Source: Euonymus europaeus (lineage: Eukaryota > Streptophyta > Magnoliopsida > Celastrales > Celastraceae). Taken from it: 64,000 bases of DNA. Each line of letters opens with the position of its first letter. Within the stretch, counting starts at the first letter, position 1. The DNA is taken from assembly GCA_963580455.1 (NCBI GenBank), contig OY756963.1, forward strand, positions 19,735,555 to 19,799,554, read 5' to 3'. Below, one piece after another: positions 1 through 11,870 of the stretch. The notes beneath the pieces were generated by a model, which did not search any database, had not been told where the DNA came from, and saw only the letters and a program-made list of their open reading frames with translations. The translations under genes were made by a program, and so were the position numbers.

Positions 1-719
1 GGAACAAAACTACTTTGATGAGGAGAAACAATAGCAGGAATGATCTTCTTCAATCTATTCGTCATGGCTTTTGTGATAACTTTATATCCAACATTGCAAA
101 GACTAATCGGTCGCAATTGTCCCACGATTTCTGGAACTTTGACTTTCGGAATAAGAACCAAGGAAGTATCATTAAGGCCATGAGGCATAATACCCGTGTC
201 CAAAAAATCCAGAGCAAGTTTACACAAAGACTCCCCAACAACTGTCCAAAGACGCTAATAAAAACCAGCATGAAAACCATCCGGGCCTGGAGCCTTGAAA
301 GGGGCCATATCAAAAAGAGCTTGAGAGATATCTTCAGCTGAAAATCCTGTAGACAAAATCCCCACCTGGTTCGAATCCAAGATTGGAAAGCAATTTTTGG
401 GAGCCATTGAAACATCACAATTGCCTTCCTCTCTAAACAAATGATTATAGAACTGCTGAACCATTTCTTGAATTAAATCAGGATCCGAAATCCAGTTACC
501 TTGACTGTCTTTTAGCATTGCAACCTTGTTACGACTGCGTCTGATAACAGTCGAAGCATGATAAAATTTGGTATTACGATCCCCTGACCTTATCCACTCC
601 ACTCGTGATTTCTGAAACCACAAAAGCTCTTCTTGGTACAAAACGTGATCAAGTTTAGTTCGAAGTCTTATCTCCAAATTGATCAATCTATTAGAAGACT
701 GAACATTAAGACCATTCAC
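1..719 (-). pseudogene. LINE (non-LTR retrotransposon) reverse transcriptase fragment, frameshifted, cut by window edge
   Basis: On the minus strand, 719 to about 255 encodes the linker and N-terminal part of a plant LINE reverse transcriptase: the RSGDRNTKFYH block, then KAPGPDGFHAGFY. Downstream of about 255 the similarity continues in another frame to base 1, with the RT core LVLIPKVKVPE and LRPISLCNVGYKVITKAM followed by TNRLK, so there is at least one frameshift. The YADD catalytic block would lie beyond base 1 and is not visible. The upstream endonuclease and ORF1 are absent; the fragment begins abruptly near 719, as expected of a 5'-truncated copy. It resembles the RT of the LINE at 22.4-26.8 kb in motif order but not closely in residues. 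Confidence 0.9.
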
Positions 720-2240
720 TTAACAATCATAAAGACATGGACTCAATTAAATTAATTATGGAATAATGAAAAGACAGTTAAGCCCTTGATCCTCGTAAGT
801 GCTTCTTCCCCCATTGTATGTTGAGGATAGGGGTCATCAAACCGCCCGGGGGTTCCAAAGCCTTGTCGTTTTAAGCTCCAATTTGTCAATTTCTTTTTTG
901 TTTGATTTTCTTATATTCAAAAGTTTCAACTTCTAGAGGTCAATATCATAATAGCTAATTAATATTTTTTTTAAAATGCTATACAACAACAACAAAAAAT
1001 CTTATTTGGATGAAGACACCTCTGTCATTAATAATTAAGCCGTCATTAATTTTTTTCTCACATTTGTTTAGAGCCGCGGCATACCTACGGGATGACACGA
1101 TTATTATTTTGAGGTGACTGAACAATCCCATGACAACACAAGTGCAAGGGCAGTATTGTATCCACCAGAGTGGGTGAGCTTATAATGGTGGAAGCTCCAA
1201 ATTTTCCAGCGTGGTCCCACTTCTATTACAGCAAAACACGACTCTCAATACAGTCAAATCAACAAAACACATATTTCAATACAATTTTTTTCAATTTTCA
1301 TTCACACACACTCTAAATATCAAGCATCAACACCATTTCTCTCATACTTTTCTATCATATTTCACATTTTTCTACCATTTTATACTTTTTTCAATACAAT
1401 TTTTTCAAATCACTCTCTCTATACACTCCAAAATTTCCAGCTTCATTTTCAATACTCTCATTGGAGTTGCTCTAAGCTATGTACTTTGTAAGTTTAATTT
1501 CATTTGTCAATAATCACATCAGTTACATATAAAAAAAAATCCTCAATTTCTCCTATTGTCCCAGTTCTCTTGCACATTTGTCCTTTTATCTCTCAAAATA
1601 TGTTAGATTTAAAAAAATATATATATATTTGAAAAGTTCTTTCACTCAAGACATATATTTGAAAGTTTTTATTTCAATACTAAATTAGTTTACATACCCA
1701 AATTTACGTTCTATCAAACATCACACATTTTATTTGACAGCTTATATGTTATACAGCTCACACGCTGTCAGACATACTCTCAACCAAATTATAAAGTTTA
1801 TGTGCTCCGAAATTAACAACGGTAAACAAATGAACAAATTTGATTTAAACGACCTCAAAACAACGGAATAAAGAAAGTGTTAATCCAGTTTCGATTAGGA
1901 AAACATTAACCTCAAAATATACCCCTTGAGGGTTGTGGAGAGTCTTCAAAAACAAAAAGGAACAAATATATAAATAGAACTTAATATTTTTTGGGGCTAA
2001 AAAAGTGGACAAATGAAAATAGTGGAGGAAAGAATTCCCCTATTCATCATATCCCCATTCTCCCTCTTCGTCCCCTTCCTATCCAAACAGGGTATTCAAT
2101 TTTTACCCCTCTTTAATTCAGTAATTCTCCCTATTTAATTCTCAAAAAATATAATCCAGTTCGGGTTAGAGGGAAGATAGATTCTTAACTACCCATGAGC
2201 CAAGACCGACATAGGTCTTGTACAATTAAATCGTAAGCCC
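720..2240. other. Intergenic spacer, AT-rich, possible MITE remnant at about 1180-1480
   Basis: No gene is supported here. Around 1190-1210 and 1425-1445 a short motif (CTCCAAATTTTCCAGC versus CTCCAAAATTTCCAGC) is repeated directly about 230 bp apart. The stretch ends with CATTGGAGTTGCTCTAAG, whose complement resembles the AGAGCAACTCCAATG ends common in plant MITEs. The interior is a C/T/A-rich low-complexity run that gives a meaningless 100-codon frame. I see no convincing matching left end. Confidence 0.35.
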
Positions 2241-2241
2241 A

Positions 2242-2368
2242 GGCCCAATTTAGGAAATAGTCGGACTGCTAATGTAATGTAATGAACTAACGATACAGAA
2301 GATCGATGGCCCAAACCGGCAAACCGCCGAATATCTTCTACAATGAACATTATTCTCGCTAAAGCCCA
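2242..2368 (+). promoter_or_regulatory. Three site II (TGGGCY) motifs upstream of NRPB4
   Basis: TGGGCC in reverse orientation (GGCCCA) is at 2242-2247 and 2309-2314, and TGGGCT in reverse orientation (AGCCCA) at 2363-2368. Site II motifs are known in promoters of plant housekeeping, ribosomal and proliferation-linked genes, bound by TCP factors. They lie 280-400 bp upstream of the NRPB4 start codon, a plausible promoter position. The function is inferred from motif and position only. Confidence 0.45.
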
Positions 2369-2646
2369 GTCCCGCTTGGAATCGGAGTCGGACTCGTAGT
2401 ATGTCTCAGAGATCGGTAAAGCTCGAAAGACACTGCCTCCAAGTCCAAAGATCTTCTTGTCTTTTCCCTGCTCTTCACTTTCTGGTGATCTGCCTCAACC
2501 TGTCTTCTTTCGTTCGTTTTTTTTTTCCTCCAAATTCAAATTTGCTTCCTTGTTTTCTTGATGTTTGATGTGTGACGATCTGATGTTTGATTTGTGTTTC
2601 CAGGTTTGCTTCTGTTTTTGTGTCCTCAAAGTTTTGGTATTTCAGT

Positions 2647-5600
2647 ATGTCTGGAGAAGAGGAAGAAAACGCAGCTGAGCTCAAAATTGGAGACGGTAAA
2701 GCCCTGCTCTATGTTGTTCCCATGATAATTTAAGCTTTCGGTTGCTCTTTTCTATCGAACAAAACATGTATGCCTATTTGAATTTTGGTCACTGGATATT
2801 GAGTTTGTTAGGTCATATATCAATATCCGTTGAGTGTTTCAAGCAAATTCTTTTCGGACACTATTTAACATTTTGGGTTGGGGAAATTTTTCTTTTTTTT
2901 TTGGGCAGAGTTTTTGAAGGCCAAGTGTTTAATGAATTGTGAAGTGGCCTTAATTCTTGAGCATAAGTATGAGCAGCTTCAGCAGATGTCTGGTGATCCT
3001 ATGAACCAAATTTCTCAGTAAGTTTTATCCTTTGCCTACCTATAGATGGGCTCCTTGCCACCCTCCTGCCGGGGAGGGTGCTCAAATCACTCAGCCCCAT
3101 GATTTTTGTTTGTTAATGAAGGAAGAACTATTGATAATAAAATCTGTATTGCTTGAATTTAGTCCAGATATTCTCCCCGCATTTTCTTGAGTTTTATGTA
3201 TGCCATCTCTGGATATTATCGACTATTAAGTTCACCACTTTTTCCTTCATCTCATGTTAACTTATTGGGTAAAATTCATTTCCCATCCCTAAGGTTTCTC
3301 TTTAACACAGATGTACTCCCCTCTTCTCTTGATTTTTAGAAAGACAAATACCACAATTATTACCAAAAGATTATGACTGTTAGTTACAGCTGTTTTTTGA
3401 ATGTGTAAAAAAGACAGTCGTGTTCTCCTTCTCTTTGGTTATATTAATGCCACAATCATGAAATTACCAAGGTTTCAGATACCTTTCTCTAATTCTCTCT
3501 CTAAAGATATGTCCGTGCGCACAGTTCTGATACCACCTAATGTCTTTGTCAACCTCCTTCCATTACGATTCTACAACATTAGATAGCCATGTAGTCAAAG
3601 TTCCATGCTATACTGACTTATTCATGCCCATACACTTATTGTCAACAAAGTAATAAATTAATAATTCCTATGATAATTTAAATTCTAAGCTGACAAGGTA
3701 TGGAAATCATACATCTCCACAATTTATTTTGCAATATTGATTTCATAATCCCCATAAAAGACCTCAAGCAGGAGCTAAATGTTCAACAAATGACTGATTT
3801 TTATCTGTAAATAAAATTTGCATTAGCTGTATGAAGTGAATGCACATAACTGCAAGGGAAAGAATTTAGTTGAAGTGTAATAAGAATGATTTAGATGTTT
3901 TTCTTTTAATTTGTGCCAGGTTTAATTTTTAACACTATTGATAAATGAGGAGCGTGTATCATGTATGTATACATTGAATGAAACATCAAGGGAAGGTAGG
4001 TGTATCTGTGTTTTTTTATTATCAAAGTATTAGATTTTATACTGAAATTTTCAAATTTTCAAATAAACTTTCATAAGAGCTGTGGGCTTTGAATAATGTT
4101 ATAACAGTTAAAGCCTGTTATTTTATGAAAATTTGTTCTTTTTTGGGTTTACTTGAACGTGATACTTTGCATTGAAAGGAAATAGAATTATTGAAATCTT
4201 CAGATCCCGAGAAATCTTTTGCGAATTGAAGAACATTTTGTGGGATGCTATATGATAACCAGTAACTCATGAGTAATCTTTTTTTTTATTGGAATTCAAG
4301 TGCAGCATTAGCTAAGAGCTAAACCTTTTTAGCTTGATTGAGTTGTACTTCAGGTGGTACTGTGAATTTTCTAGAATCCTCTCTTTGTTTCTGCATTTTC
4401 GGGAGCTATCCGCCAATGACATGTAATTAAAATAATCTGAGTACACTATTTCTTCAGTTTTCTTTATCTTGGTCCCTCCTTTTCTTGTGCTTATGCCAAA
4501 TTATCCATGTTGTCGGGAAGATCACAGAATAGTAGAAGATCGAGCATGTGGAACACAGTGATCATTAGAAATTCACAAATTAGCGATGCTGCATTATACT
4601 CTTTCCCATAACACTCTAATACTCGAGAATAGACGTAGCTTGTTGGTCAGTCCAGCAACGATAGATAGGTAGCAAAATTGCTGATAAGGAAATTTTTTGA
4701 GAGGGAATATCATGTTTCTGTTTGACACTACATCCAAATTATGAACATTAGCTTTGCAGCAATGCAGCTTTCTAATCATCCAGACAGATTGTCAGAGAAG
4801 ACTGAAACTTGCAAATTTTGCACTGCTTATAATCATTTGTCATCTCAATGGATTTAGTTAATTGTTGGTGGTTTATATTCTGCAGGGTTTTTGAGAAGTC
4901 ACTGCAGTATGTGAAGCGTTTCAGCCGATACAAAAATCCTGATGCTGTAAGACAAGTTCGAGAGTATCCTCCAACTTGAATAAACTTCAAAGAGTCTGAT
5001 TCGCTATGGAATATTAATTTGATATACATATTCTTCAACTCATTTTATGCAGGAATTTAAATTCAGCTGATTAAAGTCTTATTTGATTGTTTGTTTGACT
5101 TAGAAGTTCTGGAATCAATTTTTACTTGCTACAAATTTTTGAGTATCATATTGTGGTCAGCTTCTTTTACGGGTTAAGATTGATTTCTAGGGCTCTCAGT
5201 TTCAAAGATCTTTCCTGTTTTATTACTAAAATCCCAAATAGATGTATTTATTTAATAAATGGATGAAGATATTTTCTTTTCATTTTGTTTGATTTTTCCA
5301 GAAAAATAGGATTATTTTGGTTACCCAGTGATATGCTTATTTGAGGTTTTCAAATTTTCACTGCCTGCTGCATAAACTGTCTGAACCTTAACACAGATTC
5401 AGAATCCTTAGCAGATATCAGTTGGCTGAATTTGAGGTAATGTACTAGAGAATAATTGCCAGAACTCAAAAGTTTCTACGACTTTGTAACGTAAACTTGA
5501 ATCTCTTCTATGCAGCTCTGTGTTCTTGGCAACCTTTGCCCGGAAACAGTGGAGGAAGCTACTGTAATGGTACCTTCTATCAAGGTATGATACACAGAGC

Positions 5601-6057
5601 ACCTATAATTGTCTCAAGAGTCTTATCTTGCAGCTCCTGTAGTTGTTTTACAAGAATTGGCATAGACTTATCATGGAAAATTTTGGTTGATGAATAAAAT
5701 TAGATGAGCACACCTATGGATTTTGTCTGTCATTAACAAATGGGTCGAGTTAGCGGTATTCAGATTTTTACCTCTCTCACCATTTGATAAAAACACCGAC
5801 CACTTGTTCGTGCACATGTATATCTACAGTTTTCGACAACATTTTCGACTTTTCAGGCAGTTTTGTAATTTTTTTTTACATCTCATTGTGATGAATGGTT
5901 AGAGAGTATGTTAAACCATATGTGATTCTTGATTTGGAAATTTTGGAGCATTTTATCAATGCTGTCACTTCTTATGCAGACGAAAGGACGGGATCATGAC
6001 GACGAGGCGATTGAGAAAATGCTGAATGACCTCTCGCTCGTCAAGAAATTTGAATAG
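2647..6057 (+). CDS. NRPB4: DNA-directed RNA polymerase II subunit RPB4, six coding exons
   Basis: Exons: 2647-2695, 2909-3017, 4886-4963, 5403-5436, 5516-5584, 5980-6057; all introns are GT-AG and the frame stays open to TAG. The 138-residue product has the length I recall for Arabidopsis NRPB4. It is acidic at the N-terminus (MSGEEEENAAELKIGDEF), has the Rpb4 core with LILEHKYEQLQQM and FEKSLQYVKRFSRYKN, and ends in the conserved DDEAIEKMLNDLS block. Rpb4 pairs with Rpb7 to form the stalk of Pol II, which acts in initiation, RNA exit and coupling to RNA decay. The 1.87-kb second intron is the largest and shows no recognisable transposon. The gene converges on the ABCF5-type gene, with 675 bp between the stop codons. 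Confidence 0.96.
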
Positions 6058-6732
6058 TCAATGATCCATTGCTACTGGATCAATCTTCAAAGGCATACTC
6101 AGGTCAGATGAGTTTACTGTGTTGTACACGTGATATGAATTTAAAAAGTCACACATTGTTAAGCGTCCCAATATGATTCTTTCATCTGCGAGTTTCAAAT
6201 GGAAACAATGTTCCATTGACAGTCTTTACCTATCTCAGTTAATTACCATTCGAGTTCATTTGGTTTGAATACGAATCTGCTGCATACTCATTTGGATTGG
6301 GGTATGAGCAGCCCCTCCTTTTTCTTACTTTTTGATATCAATTTCTTCAAAAAAATAACAAATAGAAATTATCAATGATTCTAATCCTGTATTCTATGTT
6401 GCATAAGAAATAAAAAAATTTAACAAAAATGCATGAAAAACCCAGTTGTGGAATCATCTCTCTTTTGACTGTGATATTCCAAATTCTCAATCTCACTAAT
6501 GGAATCAGCGATTGAAAATACCCATAATCTCTTATCCCAGCGTTTCTTGAGTTCATCCTCAATCAATTTTGGTATTTTCACATTCCAATTTCCAGCCTTA
6601 AAAATTTGTTCATATTATGTACATGAAGTGCGTGACTCAAAATATGCCAACTCATCTCCTAAGCCACTCAGACAGTATAATACAGGCGAATCACTCAATT
6701 CCATTGTTGTGAGTTCTCCGGCCTTCGACTGC
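6058..6732. other. Spacer between convergent 3' ends
   Basis: AT-rich sequence between the stop codons of NRPB4 (+) and the ABCF5-type gene (-). It must hold both 3' UTRs. No repeat or extra gene was seen; the short frames here are shadows. Confidence 0.6.
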
Positions 6733-9700
6733 TCAATTCCATCTCTTCGCATTTTTCTGTGCTTTCGATTTTTGTTTCGCTGTCTGAAAGGCCTGCCTCT
6801 TCTGTTTCTTCATAGCTTCCCTCTCAGCCTGTTTAATAAGAAATTAATACAAGGTTACGGCTCAAACAACACTGTATATCACGTGGTTCCCATGATGTTC
6901 CAGCGCGATAATATCAAGGATGAAGCTCACCTTTGACATTTTGGATTTGGCTTTGACTTTCGGAGCCTTTTCCTCGAGTTCAGCTTCACGTTCAAGCTCT
7001 CTTTCCCTTGCATCAAGATTCGTCTCTAGATAATACTGTGCTCATGAAATTCCAATATGTTAAAGATGGGAATGGTCGGATTTTTGCACATCACTGTAAG
7101 TACCAAGATTTGAAGCAAATAATCATAGACCGACTAGTGACGGGACACCCGCATAGCATAACCACAACTTCCCCAGATTTCCCTTTCCTATTTCTGTTTT
7201 TTTCGTACATTGCTAGTTTTCACTATTTGTACTACAAAGTGATTTGTCAATGCCGGAAGATGCATCAGTAAATTCGAAAGGAGAAGTGGGAAAAAAGAAG
7301 GGGCAGCCACACTTACATTGTAATCGCCTGAATAATCCTGAAAATTGCAGTCTTTGATCTCTACTACTCTATTAACTATTTGCCTTATGAAGTATCGATC
7401 ATGAGAAACAGCGATGACAGTGCCTGTGTACTCCGAAATAGCCTCCTGATAGAAAAATACACTTTTGAAGAATGATTATGTTGGTATAGAAACTATGTTC
7501 TACAATGTTTGTAGCAAACTGAAACGTCAAAAACAAAAGGATCAATGGAGAATTTTCAAACCTCAAGCATCTCTTTTGAAGGTATATCCAGGTGATTTGT
7601 AGGTTCATCCAAAATTAGCAGAGTAGATGGCTTCACCATGAACTTGCAAAAAGCAAGGCGTGCCTGAATGAAACAGGAGAGCGCCTAGTTAATGCCTCAT
7701 CGAAAAAATATGCGAGGCAGCAACCATCATTTTTTCCAAAAGAAAGGAATTCGAATCTAACTGTAACCCAAAAATCAAAGTGATTAAACATGATTCTACA
7801 ATTAAGGCAGGAATTAGCCCTCACATTCTTTTATTGCATTTCCACAAATAATTCATCAAATAGTTTAAAAACGTTTAGAAAACTACTCGGCCGATTCACT
7901 ACTGTCGAGACAGTGATATTCGTGGCATAACTCTCATATTTTTATCTACATACATGCTAGTATGCTACATATCTAGAAAAACTGGACAAGAAGTTTTCAA
8001 TAGAAAATTTTGAGCAAGAAGCAAAATTTTCTTTGTCAGACCAAAGCTATATGGAGTTCAATTTGAAGATAGGAATATAAGAAGCTAATCCAAATTACCT
8101 TCTCGCCACCACTCAAGATGGAAACCTTTCTATCTAGCATATCAGATTTGAAATTACAACGTCCGAGAAGTCCTTTTATATCATCAATTCTCCAGTCTCC
8201 TGCAACTTCTGCTACCGTCTCAACCACAGTTTTATCCAAATCAAGAGCCTCAGCCTAAAAGGAAATCCGTTTACTTGGTCAGCATTTATGCATGGAGTAA
8301 AATTACCATAGTATACAGCTTATTAACACACCTGATTCTGTTCGAAATAATTTGGTAGGACATTATGCTCTCCCAGTAGAACCCCACCTTGTTTTGGCTT
8401 TTCCAATCCCAGTATCAGCTTAAGTAAAGTACTCTTTCCACACCCATTTGGGCCAATAATGGCAACTTTTTCTCCCCTTTCAATTGTCAGATTTGCCTTT
8501 TTAAATAGAACCTGTCACATAATGCAAGTAAAAGTCATAAACAGCATGCAAAGACATAGTCACAAATGAAAACTCCAATTTAGTAGTGCCTCTCTATTTA
8601 GCCATCTGAACTCACTTTATCCTCATAGCCATATTCCAGATTTTTAACCATCGCTACCGATCTTCCGCTTCTTTCACGCTCAGGGAACCTAATTTTCATT
8701 TGTTTCCGTTGGAAAGGCTTCTCTATCTGATCCTCCTCTTGAAGTCTCTCCAGCTTCTGTTACTTACCAGAAAAGAGACTTGAATTTCAGTTAAATGCTG
8801 CACAAGGAATTGATAAAGCCAGGGAGAGAAGAAATAGACAAAATGTAGCGAAAACTTATCATGCTGTCAAACACAGAATCATGCATATACACACTTATAA
8901 TTCCCATCCATGCCCATAGGAGGTACTGAAACTTTTCAATGGCTTAAAATAGCAATAAAATATTTTTAAAATTGCTGGACAGGAAAGATTCGCGTTGTAC
9001 AAATATAAGAAAATATGTTTTAGTACATCATGCCCTATAAGCTGCATGCAGTGTAGATTTTAACGTACCTTTTCAGCAGAAGAAGCGCGCCCAGAGTTTG
9101 CTCCTGCACCTAATCTGTTTATTAAACCTCTTGTCTGTTCGATATCCTTCTGCTGCTTCTCCCATGCAGCGTTCTGGGCTTCAATCCAGGCTGCCTTTGA
9201 AATGATATACTGCGAGTAGTTTCCCTCAAATGTCCTGGACACACCCATATCTGTTTCAACAATTTTCGTGCATAGCTGGTCAAGAAATGCTCTATCATGA
9301 GATGTGATGACCATAGGCACATCTTGGTTTTTGAGGTAGCCCTCAAGCCATTCGATTGTTTCAAGGTCAAGATGATTTGTGGGCTCATCCAGAAGCAACA
9401 AATCAGGATCCTGCAGACAAAGTCCATGTCAAGTACCAGAGAGTCATGCTCAAATATTTCCGTCCTTCTTATAGAAGTAGACTCCTAGTACGAAGCATTG
9501 ATTATAACACAACCGAGAAATATCACATAAAACCATATAGGAACAAGAGGAAAGAATCAACAAGACGCTCACAGACACCACTTTATTCACTCAAAACTCA
9601 AATCAATTATGCTTACTTGGATTAATAACTACTGGTGAAATTAAATGGGTGCATCAATGCTCCCAAACTGAAGAACCTAATTCAGTAAGAGTGCACTTGG

Positions 9701-11319
9701 GATTTGGGACAGCAATCTATTTTCATGATAAAGGCAACCACAATTAAGAAACAGTAAAATCATAAGTGCGGCAAAGGAGGGCATTTTCTTTTGCTTTTTG
9801 CAGAAATGAAGCAAAAATAAATCTGATCGATTAATTTTATCTACATCACCAAACTACAATAACATTGCACTGCTTAAAATACATACTTACTGTGAAAAGG
9901 AAAAAACAAAAGTATTGATGGTGCTGCCAAACGTTTTTTCTAAACTAATGATAAGGGCGCCCTAACACAATATATTTCGTAGTAGAAAGAGAGCCCTTAC
10001 ATAGGAGAATAGATGCAAAGCCAAACCCAGAGGCTAAAAAATTTTAAAAACATAATAAGGACATAAATTAGGAAATTAAAACATAATAATATATTCTAAC
10101 ACTTAAAATTTATTTCTGAATTAGAAAATCAATCGCGGCCCCAAACAAAGAAGAAGGCTGATTTCCACACCACAGAATGATGTATGAGAAATAAGCATGA
10201 CAAACTCCATAAATGAAAATTAAGGTATGGCCGCCGGGTGGGGGGAAGAACTAATTGACAGTCAGAAAAAAATTACTACATCTGTACGTCCTTTTATATC
10301 TGTAATAAGCACAGGTCAATATTCATCGCCATCTCCTTAGCAATGAAATAGGGGATGCGAGAAATATCCAGGCTATAAAACATCACAAAGCAAAACACCA
10401 AAGAATGACTATATAAAAATTATCAGGATACCTGCAACAGAATCTTCCCAAGCGACATCCGCATCTGCCACCCACCACTGAATGATGCAACCAGCCTATC
10501 TCCATCCTCAGCAGAGAATCCGAGCTCTGGCATCAACTTGCTGACTTTTGCATCAACTTCATCCAAGTCCACCGCCTGGGCTCTTCTCTGCAGCAAATCG
10601 AATTCGTCCAGAAGCCTACCCATCAACTCCAAGTCCTCCACAGAGGCTTCTATGGCCTTCTGTACTTTCTCCAACTTCCCAGAGATCTCCAACTCCTCCT
10701 TGAACGCGCTAGTGAACTCCTCCCTCACAGTCCTGCTCAATGACACCTCGAATTCTTGGTTCAGAAACGCGATTTTCATATTAGGTTTGGCCTTGATTAC
10801 GTTCCCCGAATCTGGCTGTTCCTGTCCAGTGATAATTCTCAACTGGGTCGTTTTGCCCGCGCCATTCACCCCCACTAACCCAACCTTCTCGCCCTTCTTA
10901 ACTTGCCATGTGACGTCTTTCAATAAAGTGACACCCTTGTAACTTTTGCTGATATTTTCGAGCTTGACCCCAGACGAAATGCTCGACGAGGATTCCTTGT
11001 TCTTGTTACGGTTCTTCTCAAATTTCTCCGCAAAAGTGTCAGAAAAAAGGGATTCGATATCGGCTCTGGCATCAGCCTCTGTTGTTTCGAGTGTAGCAGC
11101 AGACGATTTCCCGCCAATTCTGGAGCTTCTTCTTCGAGGGTTAAATGGAGTGACTCTGAGCAAATTGGGATTTTTCGATATGGAATTTGCTGTCACCGGG
11201 ACCGAATTCGGCTTGAGATGAGGTCTAAATACAGACTTCTGCACATCCAACAACGACGATGAGCCGGTGAAGAAGGTGGAGCGAAGTTCTAGGCGGGCGA
11301 ACTTGGTGGATAATCCCAT
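6733..11319 (-). CDS. ABCF5: ABC transporter F family protein, ABCF5/GCN-type soluble twin ATPase, nine exons
   Basis: Exons on the minus strand: 11319-10432, 9410-9069, 8756-8616, 8511-8332, 8254-8099, 7663-7562, 7445-7317, 7035-6931, 6828-6733. They give 712 residues, close to the family length near 690-700. Two ATP-binding cassettes are visible. The first has Walker A GVNGAGKT (about residue 150), signature SFSGGWQMR and Walker [13 protein letters not shown]; the second has [15 protein letters not shown] and [12 protein letters not shown]. No membrane segments are present, as expected of ABC-F proteins, which bind ribosomes and act in translation. The N-terminal 75 residues are Ser/Arg-rich and low in acidic residues, compatible with a plastid transit peptide (inference). 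The C-terminus is a basic coiled tail rich in Lys and Gln. I chose ATG 11319 (MGLSTKF) because I recall family members starting so; an in-frame ATG at 11397 also exists. All eight introns are phase 0. A Ser-rich acidic linker precedes the first cassette. Confidence 0.95.
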
Positions 11320-11397
11320 ATTTAATGGACGGAGAATGAGCGGAAAAGAGAGGGAAAGTATTGGGAACTTCGTTTCCGATAAGACAGAAGAAAACAA

Positions 11398-11660
11398 AAG
11401 GGATTAGAAAGAAAGAGAGAGCTTCCCAGTCCCAGAGACTCTCACTCCATAGAAAAGCAGAGGCCAGAGAGAGTCGACCAGAGAACCCTCTCACTCTCAG
11501 CTAGTCCAGAAATGTGAGAGGGTGACCAGATACGCATTTTCAATTATATTATAAATTTTTGGTAAATATTTAAAAAACAAAATTCATTTTATACAAAAAA
11601 ATTAATATATGAACAAATAAATACTAGAATTGAAGTCCTAATTTTTGAGTAATTTTTAGG
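11398..11660. other. Promoter-proximal region of the ABCF5-type gene
   Basis: Upstream (minus strand) of the ABCF5-type gene. A CT/GA-rich leader at about 11410-11520 is followed by AT-rich DNA. I see no defined promoter element. Confidence 0.4.
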
Positions 11661-11870
11661 ATTCAAATTATTTAAAAATAAATTTGCCAAAATTATATTT
11701 ATGTTTTGATGATTTTATAAATTTAACGATACATTTTTGTTTGAAATAAAAAAAAAAATCTGAAATGTCCAACCACCTAAAATTTAAATTTTATTTTGAA
11801 TAAAAAATATATCATTAAAATTATAAACGGATCAAAATATAAATATAATTCTTAAAAAATAATTTGAACT
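11661..11870. repeat. Fold-back hairpin (imperfect inverted repeat, MITE-like)
   Basis: The left arm from 11661 (ATTCAAATTATTT, then AATTATATTTATGTTTTGAT, then TTTATAAATTTAACGATA) is mirrored by the right arm ending at about 11870. The reverse complement of the right arm reads GTTCAAATTATTT, AATTATATTTATATTTTGAT and TTTATAATTTTAATGATA in the same order. Arms are about 85 bp with a loop of some 35-40 bp around 11752-11788. No target duplication was identified, so the exact ends are unsure. Confidence 0.65.

Noticed and set aside
1211..1513. A 100-codon frame of Phe/His/Thr-rich sequence
   Set aside because: Low-complexity T/C/A-rich DNA, probably part of a degraded repeat.
6499..6936. A 145-codon plus-strand frame over the end of the ABCF5-type gene
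   Set aside because: Antisense shadow of the last two exons and an intron.
10538..10942. A 134-codon plus-strand frame
   Set aside because: Antisense of ABCF5-type exon 1, which has clear ATPase motifs on the other strand.
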